Positions 1 through 6,622 of a stretch of DNA of 8,837 nt are shown one piece after another (position 1 is the first letter of the stretch; every line of letters begins with the position of its first letter). The notes beneath the pieces were generated by a model. The model was given only the letters and a program-made list of their open reading frames with translations, was not told where the DNA came from and did no database searches. The stretch comes from JAEXNA01 sp050486105 (GTDB lineage Bacteria > Vulcanimicrobiota > Xenobia > Xenobiales > JADMJV01): contig JBJHCR010000273.1 of assembly GCA_050486105.1 (NCBI GenBank), forward strand, positions 1-8,837. Direction: 5' to 3'. The position numbers and the translations under genes were made by a program.

Positions 1-212
1 GCCTCAGCCTCAGCCTCGGCTTCTAGGCGCAGACGTTCGGCCTCAGCCGCAGCCTCGGCTTCCTGGCGCAGACGTTCGGCCTCAGCCTCAGCCGCAGCCT
101 CAGCCTCGGCTTCTAGGCGCAGGCGTTCGGCCTCAGCCGCAGCCTCGGCTTCCTGGCGCAGACGTTCGGCCTCAGCTGCAGCCTCAGCCTCGGCTTCTAG
201 GCGCAGGCGCTC
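1..212 (-). repeat. In-frame tandem repeat encoding alternating ERLRL / ERLRQ Ala-Glu helix units
   Basis: Five units are visible within the giant TPR gene. Each has an ERLR core followed by Leu (CTA) or Gln (CAG), then an (E/A)n spacer. In protein order the cores alternate L, Q, L, Q, L and are 15, 13, 17 and 13 residues apart. On the plus strand the marker ttctaggcgc recurs at 21, 111 and 195, and ttcctggcgcag at 60 and 150, giving higher-order periods of 90 and 84 bp. Every length change is a multiple of 3, so the frame is kept. The product should be a long, charged, Ala-rich helix resembling the TolA stalk in composition. The array continues past the left edge, so the copy number is unknown. 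Confidence 0.9.
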
Positions 213-3200
213 GGCCTCAGCCTCCTGACGCCTCCTTTCCTCCGCGAACTCCACCCCTCGTCTCCAAGCTTCGAGAGACTTCTGAAGCACATCGCCATAG
301 GGATGCGAGGCGGGCAATATGGCGCCGGCCATGGCGCAAGCTCTTTCCCCTGCTGCCACGGCAGCCTCCGGGTCGCTCTGCTCGGCGGCTGAAGCCAAGA
401 GTTCTAGGTCCTCCAGGACGTCGACTGACGGACCTCGACTTCTCAGGTCGATCTCCAAAGCCTCTTCGGCCGACATACGAGCGGAATCGGCGTCTCCTTC
501 GGCCAGAAAGATTCGAGCTAATCCCCGGTACACTTCAGCCAAGGACGAATGGCCCTCCCCGAGAGCTTCTTGCAGAGGACCCAACACCCGATCGAGGGTC
601 AATAAAGCTTCTTCTCCGCGACCCAAGGCCTGGTAGCAATAGGCCAGTTGAACCCTGAAAGCCAAGGCGCGAGGCTCCTCTTCACCCAAGACATCGGCCG
701 ACTCTGAAAGTCCGAGACGCACCTGGTTGAGGGCAGCGTTCCCTTGGCCCAATCTCAGAAGAACCCGGCTCAACAGTCGTCTGAAATCTAGACTGGCTAG
801 CCCTATGGGAACCTGCACTTGGGAACTGCTGAAATTGTCTACGGCCCGCATCAGAAGGGATTCGGCTTCTGAGAACCTCTGTTCCCAGTAGGCCACAAAT
901 GCTCGAATTTTTTGAATTCTGGCAGCCCTGGAGTCCATGGATAAAAGACCTTTGATTCTTGTCTCGAGACGCGCAAGACCAAGAATGAGAAGCGAAAGAG
1001 CTCCTGCCCGAGCGAAGAATTCAAGCAAAGCTACCACCGCCGACATAGGAGCGGTCTCCAGATCTCGCCAAAGGGAGGCCAATTCCGAGCTATCGTCGCC
1101 GTCTTGGATTTCTTGGAGAAAATCACTTGCCTTCCCGCGCCAAACCGCCGAAGCCAACTTGAGGACCAGAGCCCTCTGTCCCGTCAGAGAATCGAGCAAC
1201 TGGTAGCACTCCTCCTCTCGCCCAAGGAAAAACAAGGCCTGAACCTTTAGCAACTCCGCCTCGCTCCAATACCTAGTGGATTCGAGGCTAGAGCGCGCCA
1301 TGGCGATGGCCGTTTCCGTCCCTTCAAGACGATAGCTCGCGAGATCCGCTTCGGCCAGAACGAGTAGCGCCCGCCCCCCCCAGACGTCTTTACGCCCGAA
1401 ATTTGCAATTCTGGTCTCCAGCAGTTGCTCGGCCAAACCTCGAGCTTCCGTCACTTCAAGAGTCCGAAGGCAACTGCAGGCAGCGAGATAGGACAATTCC
1501 GCTTGAACATCATCCGAAAGCTTGGAAGCTTCTTCCAGAGCCTCCGCTCGTAACCGATCAGCCTGAGAGCGGTAATCCCTACGGGCAAGACCCTCAGCGG
1601 AAGCGATCTTGATGCGGCACCTTAGCTCGACCTCTGTGTCAGGGACTAAGCTCGAAGCAGCTTTGAGCAGCTGACTTGCCTCTTCCACATACCAACACTC
1701 GCGAGCCAATCGCACCGCGCAGTCATAGAGTGCAGCAGCAAAAGCGGTAAGTTGCTCAGTCCCGAGAGAGCGGCCTGCCGTGGTACACTCAGCAACTTCA
1801 GTCAACAACAACTCGGTCTGACCTGAGGCCAAGACAAGACTGAGGCGGTCGACGCGTGACAGGAAGCGATCCTCAGGAGAAGCCGAATTCTGTTCCAACA
1901 AAGCAACCACTTGGTCTTGGTAGGTCAAAGCAGAATCAACGTCACCCAACAGCCTCGCCAACCGAACTAAGTTCTGCAGACATTCGAGTAGCCTGAGGCT
2001 CTTGTTTCCAAACCACGCCGTCAAGACTCCAATGGCGCTCTCCCAAGCCTCCTTGGCCCCTTCAAGGTCTCCACCTTGCTCTCTAGCAAGACCGATCGCC
2101 TTACGAGTCTCAATGGTCTCGGTAGCCTCTTTTCCGTAGCGCTCGACCTCCCAACGAAGCTGTCGCTCGAGAGCTCTCACTTGCAAGAGCCAAGCCCCGG
2201 CATCCTTGGCCCGGTCCTCGAGCAATCGCAATTCGTGACCAGAGTCGCTGCCGAGCAGGTCGAGGGCTTCCTCCCATAACTGCTGAGTCCTCGAAGAGCA
2301 TTCCGAGTCCAGTAAGGAAAGAGTCACTAAGGCTTCTCGTCGGGCCACAGGGTTCTGCCCGAATCGAGCTTCCGTCTCCTTGAGAAGCTCTCGAATCTCC
2401 TCTTCCGAAGGGCTAGAACCACGGTCGAGCAACTCTACAGCCATGGGCAGAGTGGAGAAATCTACGACCCCACCCAAGGCCACCGCAGCGTCGTGAGAGT
2501 GGGAGTCTGAACGTTGGGTCGCCGAGGCGGGCAAGGCTTCTTGAGCCTCGCTTGATTGAGAGGTCGTGCTCTCTGAGCGAGGCTCCGCTAGCGAACCCTC
2601 GCTCGTTGCGACTAACTCTGGAGGTTGCTCCAAAGCGTGCAGCAAGGTCCTCAACTTTGTACTAGGGCGAATTTCAAGAGCGGCCAAGAGGGTCCCTTTG
2701 GCCTTTTCCTTCTCTCCCATCTCTAAGAACTGCTCAGCCAAAAGGGACAGGGTGGGGAAAATCTCTCTGTGATTCGGATGGAGTTTCTTCAGGGCGACCA
2801 CCCCCTGTTGCAACCACTGGGCTCGCTCTTTGGGTGTGGCGGCAAACTCAGCTCGAACAAGATAGATCGAACTCAACCAGGGACTCTTGGAATTGGGGTA
2901 GGCAGCAACCCGCTTCTCAAGCTCCTCGAGTCTTTCTTGAGCGATTTCGTGTTGACCCAAGCTCTTCAAGCCACCGATCAACTGGCGCAAGCCGGCAGCC
3001 GCAACATCGACTTCATTCCAACATGAAACAGTCTTTTCAGGATACCCGGAGGTGGTCAGGATCGCTTCACCGATCTCAAGTTGGAAATCGCCCTCGTCAG
3101 CATCAAAGGAGTCCAACAAGAGAAGGACTTCTAGGCCTCTTCTACTTTTCAGAAGGTGGTTTCGTCGCAACAACTCAGTCTGAGACTTACGGAATTCCCT

Positions 3201-4982
3201 GGCCGCGAACTGTTCTCCGAATGCACGAGCCCCTTGTTCGGCCACTCCCCTCTCCAAGAACAGCAAGGGATGGTCCACACGAACCTCGGCAATCTCTCGA
3301 GCAGCCTTCAGCGCATCCTGCATGCGGGCGAAATTTCCAGCCCTGCAGAGCAACCAAGCCAAGTTGATCTGGACCCGAGCCCTAACATACGGATCACCTA
3401 GACCTTCCAAGGCTTTCTGACCTAAGATCAAGGCCTCTTTGAGCTGACCTTGCTCCACCGTGGCTTCCATGAGGACAGCCCTCAACCTTGCCTGTTCCAA
3501 ACCAGACAAGTCATGCAAAGCCACCCCCCCTTGTTCCAAAGCCAACTTTCCTTGACCGCTCCTCACTAGAGCTACAGCCAAGGCCGAGCGATGCTTTGCC
3601 ATCTCTTGTCCTTGGGGCTGCGCTCGGAGCAACTTCAGAACCAACTCGGTTCGGACGCTCACTTCTTTCCTATCTCCGAGGAGGCCAAAGAATTCCAAGG
3701 CCCGAATTTGATTTTCTAGTCCCTCATCGATAGAACAGCTCTGCTGAGCAAAAGACAAGGCCTTCTGTTCGTCGTCATTGAGGAGGTGACTGTGGGCCAA
3801 CTCCATGAGTACCTGTCCAACATGGGGATGATGGGGACCCTTCCAAGAACGGACACGACCCAGAACAGCTGTGCAGAAAGTTATGGCCCGCGACAACTCC
3901 CACGCCTCTTGAAGCCTGCGTTGAGCCGCCAGCAAGCCTCTGAAGATCCGGTCTTTGAGCTCGTCCGAGGCCTCCTCCCAGTAGCCGTCAACCTCCCGCC
4001 AAAGGGCTCCACGTTCAGCGTCGTTGGCTGCCACCAGACATTTATACTCCAGCAAAGAAAGGAGAGCTTCCACTGTCAATCCAGGATTATCGGAGAGAAA
4101 ACTGCTTTGGGAAATCGAGTCTCTAGCCTCCTGGAGCAGCGGAGCCGCCTCTAGGAGCTTACTCTGGCGAGAAAGCACCAAGGCTAGATAGACCGAGGCT
4201 TGTAGCCCTAGTTCAGAAGTCGACTTCTGTTGGTAGCGAAACCTCTCCAGGGCAAACTTGAGGTCACTCTCAGCCGAAACGTAGTCCTTGAGCTGAAAAG
4301 AGATCGCGCCGAGCCTCAACCGAGCTAGAGTCACCTCGTCAGAGCGCTCCCCGTAACGCTCCAAATCCAACCTGAGCTGTAAGTCGGCAAACTCCCTGGC
4401 CTCGGTGGTGAGACCAAGCTCCAACAAGGATGCCGCTAACTCGCCGGCCACTGGAGGCCAAAGCCCCAATTCACCGCGACCAGGTCCCAAGACATGCCGA
4501 ACCGCATTTCCAGCTCTCTCGAGAACTCCGGATCGATCTCTTGGCGAGATTGCCGAGAGGGTCACGGAACTTGAGCGCACATACTGCCAAGAATTTTCTC
4601 CGAACTGTTCCCGCGCCAGCCTCTGAGTAGCCCGCAACAAAACCTCATCGTCCTCGGCGTTCTCTCTATCGGCCAAAATCAAGGAAAGATGAGCCTGAGT
4701 TGTCCTTGAATCGTGCAGCCCGACGGCCCGATTGTAGGCGAAGTAGGCCGTCCGGGTTGCGGAAACAGACTGCTCAACTTTCTCCTGTCGACGCAAGGCT
4801 TGCCCCAGCATCAGGGCGGTGTCACCCAAGGAACAGTCATCGTCGGCAAAGGTGCGAGCCTTCTCTAGAGCGAGAGAGAAGTGCTTCTCTGCTTCGGCGT
4901 ACTGTCCGGCTGCCATCGCGGCCTGGCCAGCCTCGAATTCGCTCTTCCATTTCTTCTTCGCAAAAATGTCCTTTATAGCCAC
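1..4982 (-). CDS. Giant TPR / alpha-helical repeat protein with Ala-Glu-rich C-terminal helix (C-terminus outside window)
   Basis: This reading frame is open for 1660 codons from a GTG at 4982-4980 down to base 3, with no in-frame stop, and runs off the left edge. The GTG is preceded by AGTAGG with a 5-nt spacer and follows an in-frame TAG at 4991-4989. It is the only usual start codon upstream of the first TPR helix, which begins near residue 11 (AGQYAEAEKHFSLALEKA, about residues 25-42). Residues about 10-775 form a long run of helix pairs of TPR type, for example LKDYVSAESDLKFALERF. Residues about 779-833 are a Ser/Thr/Glu/Pro-rich, probably flexible linker. Residues about 840-1575 form a second superhelix, with kinesin-light-chain-like TPRs near 1440-1512 (FLAEGDADSARMSAEEALEI). 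From about residue 1582 an Ala/Glu/Arg/Leu helix of tandem repeats begins. There is no signal peptide or membrane segment in the visible part. TPR superhelices bind proteins, so a scaffold or sensor role is likely. Any effector domain would lie beyond the window. It is the last visible gene of the AlbA_2/MazG-like operon, 13 nt after the preceding stop. The TPR call is strong; the function is unknown. Confidence 0.9.
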   Translation of the reverse strand, partial: MAIKDIFAKKKWKSEFEAGQAAMAAGQYAEAEKHFSLALEKARTFADDDCSLGDTALMLGQALRRQEKVEQSVSATRTAYFAYNRAVGLHDSRTTQAHLSLILADRENAEDDEVLLRATQRLAREQFGENSWQYVRSSSVTLSAISPRDRSGVLERAGNAVRHVLGPGRGELGLWPPVAGELAASLLELGLTTEAREFADLQLRLDLERYGERSDEVTLARLRLGAISFQLKDYVSAESDLKFALERFRYQQKSTSELGLQASVYLALVLSRQSKLLEAAPLLQEARDSISQSSFLSDNPGLTVEALLSLLEYKCLVAANDAERGALWREVDGYWEEASDELKDRIFRGLLAAQRRLQEAWELSRAITFCTAVLGRVRSWKGPHHPHVGQVLMELAHSHLLNDDEQKALSFAQQSCSIDEGLENQIRALEFFGLLGDRKEVSVRTELVLKLLRAQPQGQEMAKHRSALAVALVRSGQGKLALEQGGVALHDLSGLEQARLRAVLMEATVEQGQLKEALILGQKALEGLGDPYVRARVQINLAWLLCRAGNFARMQDALKAAREIAEVRVDHPLLFLERGVAEQGARAFGEQFAAREFRKSQTELLRRNHLLKSRRGLEVLLLLDSFDADEGDFQLEIGEAILTTSGYPEKTVSCWNEVDVAAAGLRQLIGGLKSLGQHEIAQERLEELEKRVAAYPNSKSPWLSSIYLVRAEFAATPKERAQWLQQGVVALKKLHPNHREIFPTLSLLAEQFLEMGEKEKAKGTLLAALEIRPSTKLRTLLHALEQPPELVATSEGSLAEPRSESTTSQSSEAQEALPASATQRSDSHSHDAAVALGGVVDFSTLPMAVELLDRGSSPSEEEIRELLKETEARFGQNPVARREALVTLSLLDSECSSRTQQLWEEALDLLGSDSGHELRLLEDRAKDAGAWLLQVRALERQLRWEVERYGKEATETIETRKAIGLAREQGGDLEGAKEAWESAIGVLTAWFGNKSLRLLECLQNLVRLARLLGDVDSALTYQDQVVALLEQNSASPEDRFLSRVDRLSLVLASGQTELLLTEVAECTTAGRSLGTEQLTAFAAALYDCAVRLARECWYVEEASQLLKAASSLVPDTEVELRCRIKIASAEGLARRDYRSQADRLRAEALEEASKLSDDVQAELSYLAACSCLRTLEVTEARGLAEQLLETRIANFGRKDVWGGRALLVLAEADLASYRLEGTETAIAMARSSLESTRYWSEAELLKVQALFFLGREEECYQLLDSLTGQRALVLKLASAVWRGKASDFLQEIQDGDDSSELASLWRDLETAPMSAVVALLEFFARAGALSLLILGLARLETRIKGLLSMDSRAARIQKIRAFVAYWEQRFSEAESLLMRAVDNFSSSQVQVPIGLASLDFRRLLSRVLLRLGQGNAALNQVRLGLSESADVLGEEEPRALAFRVQLAYCYQALGRGEEALLTLDRVLGPLQEALGEGHSSLAEVYRGLARIFLAEGDADSARMSAEEALEIDLRSRGPSVDVLEDLELLASAAEQSDPEAAVAAGERACAMAGAILPASHPYGDVLQKSLEAWRRGVEFAEERRRQEAEAERLRLEAEAEAAAEAERLRQEAEAAAEAERLRLEAEAEAAAEAEAERLRQEAEAAAEAERLRLEAEAEAE

Positions 4983-4987
4983 AGCAG

Positions 4988-4993
4988 CCTACT
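4988..4993 (-). promoter_or_regulatory. Ribosome binding site deciding the GTG start of the TPR gene
   Basis: On the minus strand AGTAGG (one mismatch to AGGAGG) lies 5 nt upstream of the GTG at 4982. It sits in the 13-nt gap after the stop of the MazG-like gene and overlaps the TAG that closes the TPR frame upstream. This supports the GTG over the first in-frame ATG (residue 23), which would cut the first TPR helix. Confidence 0.6.
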
Positions 4994-4995
4994 TA

Positions 4996-5283
4996 TCACC
5001 CCTTATGGTCTCTTCCGCCGTCGCTCAGATATCGAGCTCTCACTGCGGCTTCAAGGTCAATTCCTTTCATATTGGCAAGTGTCGTCAACCAGCCTAAAAT
5101 GTCAGCGAATTCTCCGGCCAAGTCTTCTTCCTGGTCCTCGCGCCCCAATGCCCGTGCCAATTCTCCGACCTCTTCGATCAGCCAGAGGAAGGTTTTCGCA
5201 ACCCCTCTCTCGGTGTCCTTGGCACCATAACGCTGTTCAATGAAGTTTTGAAATTCCGCCAACGACAGAGGGTTTTCACTCAT
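4996..5283 (-). CDS. MazG-like nucleotide pyrophosphohydrolase domain protein
   Basis: A small all-alpha protein of 95 residues. MazG-family enzymes hydrolyse (d)NTPs to NMP and pyrophosphate using Mg2+ held by an EExxE...ExxD acidic set. Here these are E37, E38 and E41 (in LIEEVGEL) and E58 with D61 (in GEFADIL). The following LTTLANMKGIDLEAAV is the usual second helix of single-domain members. Compared with many short homologues it lacks a Cys-containing tail and ends in a basic GGRDHKG. The ATG at 5283 was chosen because CGGGA lies 10 nt upstream. An ATG two codons earlier (5289) would have only 4 nt, and a TTG extension to 5322 adds 11 unrelated residues. The gene lies between the AlbA_2 gene (51 nt from that stop) and the TPR gene (13 nt), so co-transcription is likely. 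The substrate (house-cleaning of damaged nucleotides or a signalling nucleotide) cannot be read from the sequence. Confidence 0.85.
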   Translation of the reverse strand: MSENPLSLAEFQNFIEQRYGAKDTERGVAKTFLWLIEEVGELARALGREDQEEDLAGEFADILGWLTTLANMKGIDLEAAVRARYLSDGGRDHKG

Positions 5284-5334
5284 TTTCATAAATTCCCGAC
5301 AGGAGGATCTCGGTCCTCTCAATGGAGTCGCTCT

Positions 5335-6486
5335 TTAAGAGGCCTGATTCCATTCAGAATCAGGCTCAAAGACCAACTCACCGAAAGCTCGTCTGACTTC
5401 CCGAACGATACTCTTGACGAATTCCACCCTGCCTTCCGCTTCATACAAGGCGGGCACGCTAGCCACTCGATCGCAAATGACGGGATCGCTATCGGCACCG
5501 GAATCCGTCTCCTTTTCTTCGTCCTCCTCATCGTTACCCATCAGGAGTCGTCGACCTTGGGTTCCGTGCAAAAGGACACGAATCCTCAAACTTCCGTAAT
5601 ACTGAACCAAGCCATGCTGGTAAACTTCTACCGCCCGCTCCAAGGCGATCGGCAAGAGGTCTTGGAAGAGTTTAACTTCGTGCAATCGTTCTCGGCTCCG
5701 AGCCGGAAAGCACACTCCTGCGGCCTGATCGATCAGGCCGTCGTCGGATATGATGGCGACCCGCTCTTGCCACCGACTCTCGTTGAACAACGTCAGAGCG
5801 CGGGGAGCAATCTTATGACCTCCATAGTCCCAAAGTTTCTCCAAGAAGTGATAAAACTCTCGCCGGAAGAGCGGAAGAGGGGAGCGTCCGGGCAGGGAAG
5901 GACAAGTCAAGAGGGCGAGCGAGTAATCAGCTTTATTGAAACGATGAGTTGATTGGCGCTGAGAGACCATACGTTCCACTCGCTCCTCTTGAAAGGCTCG
6001 CTTTTCGTAGAGCTTTTCGATCAAGTAGAAGTTCCTGAGAGCTTCCAATGGCTGACTGGCCTCTCCATTTCTAACGTAGATCACCCCGTTCACATAATGT
6101 GGGGTCTGTGGACTCTCCGGCACCTCAATGACTAAGACCGAGCGGTCGGGCCGCTCGCGGAGAGGGATTAACTTCATCCGAAACACCGGAGCCGGACTGA
6201 TTCTCGAGCGACAGATCGCACCGACTCGCTCTTTGACTCCAGCTTGGCTCTCGACTCCTGGTAGCCCGATGGGAATATTGCGCTCCTTATCCGCCGAGAC
6301 TCCAATGATCAAGTGTCCACCGTGGGTGTTGGCAAAGGACGCTACAGCTTTGGCCAGCTTCTTATTGTCGATCCAATCGCTCTTGTAATCCAACAGAAGT
6401 CCTTCCTCAACCTCTTCATCGAAGAGAGTCATCAGGTCCGACTCATCGAGAAACTCCAGTCGCTTTCCGAAGATGCTCATGAGCAT
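5335..6486 (-). CDS. AlbA_2 (Schlafen-type) putative nucleic-acid-binding domain protein
   Basis: Length is 383 residues from the ATG at 6486, which has GAGAG 5 nt upstream. An ATG at 6480 is a close alternative, and a TTG at 6540 would lie on the terminator of the previous gene. Residues about 24-147 carry AlbA_2 hallmarks: an acidic-to-lysine strand (LLLDYKSDW), then AKAVASFANTHGGHLIIGV with the FANTxGGxLxIGV core (about residues 45-63), and PHYVNGVIYVRNG (about 129-141). This domain, also called divergent AAA_4 or Schlafen AlbA_2, is linked to DNA or RNA binding and occurs in regulators and some defence or RNase proteins. Residues 150-383 are mostly alpha/beta, match nothing I recognise, and include an acidic patch (about residues 316-334, GNDEEDEEKETDSGADSD). 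No helicase motifs are visible. It is the first gene of the operon. I see no convincing -35/-10 pair upstream; TATATT at 6530-6525 is a weak -10 candidate. The domain call is good; the cellular role is unknown. Confidence 0.8.
   Translation of the reverse strand: MLMSIFGKRLEFLDESDLMTLFDEEVEEGLLLDYKSDWIDNKKLAKAVASFANTHGGHLIIGVSADKERNIPIGLPGVESQAGVKERVGAICRSRISPAPVFRMKLIPLRERPDRSVLVIEVPESPQTPHYVNGVIYVRNGEASQPLEALRNFYLIEKLYEKRAFQEERVERMVSQRQSTHRFNKADYSLALLTCPSLPGRSPLPLFRREFYHFLEKLWDYGGHKIAPRALTLFNESRWQERVAIISDDGLIDQAAGVCFPARSRERLHEVKLFQDLLPIALERAVEVYQHGLVQYYGSLRIRVLLHGTQGRRLLMGNDEEDEEKETDSGADSDPVICDRVASVPALYEAEGRVEFVKSIVREVRRAFGELVFEPDSEWNQAS
5342..5365 (-). repeat. Perfect 9-bp inverted repeat (hairpin) at the 3' end of the AlbA_2 gene
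   Basis: GCCTGATTC (5342-5350) and GAATCAGGC (5357-5365) are exact reverse complements around a 6-nt loop. The hairpin lies inside the last codons of the AlbA_2 gene, just before its stop (5337-5335). On the transcript it is followed by CTCTTAAAGAG and not by a U-tract, so it does not look like a complete intrinsic terminator. It could stabilise or cleave the mRNA, or modulate expression of the two downstream genes. A second, weaker hairpin (GAGGA/TCCTC, 5303-5318) lies in the intercistronic gap. Confidence 0.6.
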
Positions 6487-6538
6487 CAGTTCTCTCTGAA
6501 AGCGAGTAATCCCCGATCTCAGAAAATATATTGAAACC

Positions 6539-6578
6539 AAAAAAAGAGTCGCTGCCCAGGCTTTGCCAACAGCGACTC
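6539..6578 (-). terminator. Intrinsic terminator after the GGFPGM-repeat gene
   Basis: On the minus strand a perfect 9-bp stem, GAGTCGCTG (6578-6570) with CAGCGACTC (6554-6546), encloses a 15-nt loop that can form an inner GGC/GCC pair. It is followed directly by seven Ts (6545-6539). It lies 44 nt after the stop of the upstream gene and just before the AlbA_2 gene, so it separates the two transcription units. Confidence 0.9.
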
Positions 6579-6622
6579 CTTTCGTCTATTCGGGTTGTCA
6601 TCTCCCCACAGGTTAGGACACC

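Noticed and set aside
1..212. CRISPR-like or non-coding direct repeats
   Set aside because: There are no unique spacers. The repeats keep the reading frame of the TPR protein and encode a regular Ala-Glu helix.
2834..3367. A 177-codon plus-strand open frame and several shorter ones across 319-5100
   Set aside because: All are antisense to the continuous 1660-codon TPR frame. Their translations are Ser/Pro/Arg-rich with no domain.
5248..5952. A 234-codon plus-strand open frame
   Set aside because: It lies antisense to the AlbA_2 and MazG-like genes, which have clear domain motifs. Its own translation shows no recognisable domain, and its length follows from the codon use of the real genes.
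6487..6540. N-terminal extension of the AlbA_2 protein from a TTG at 6540
   Set aside because: The TTG overlaps the T-run of the preceding terminator and has no ribosome binding site. ATGs at 6486 and 6480 sit at the start of family-like sequence.
6570..6600. Bidirectional action of the 6539-6578 terminator
   Set aside because: On the plus strand the stem is followed by ctttcgtctatt, which lacks a continuous T-tract, and no plus-strand gene ends here.
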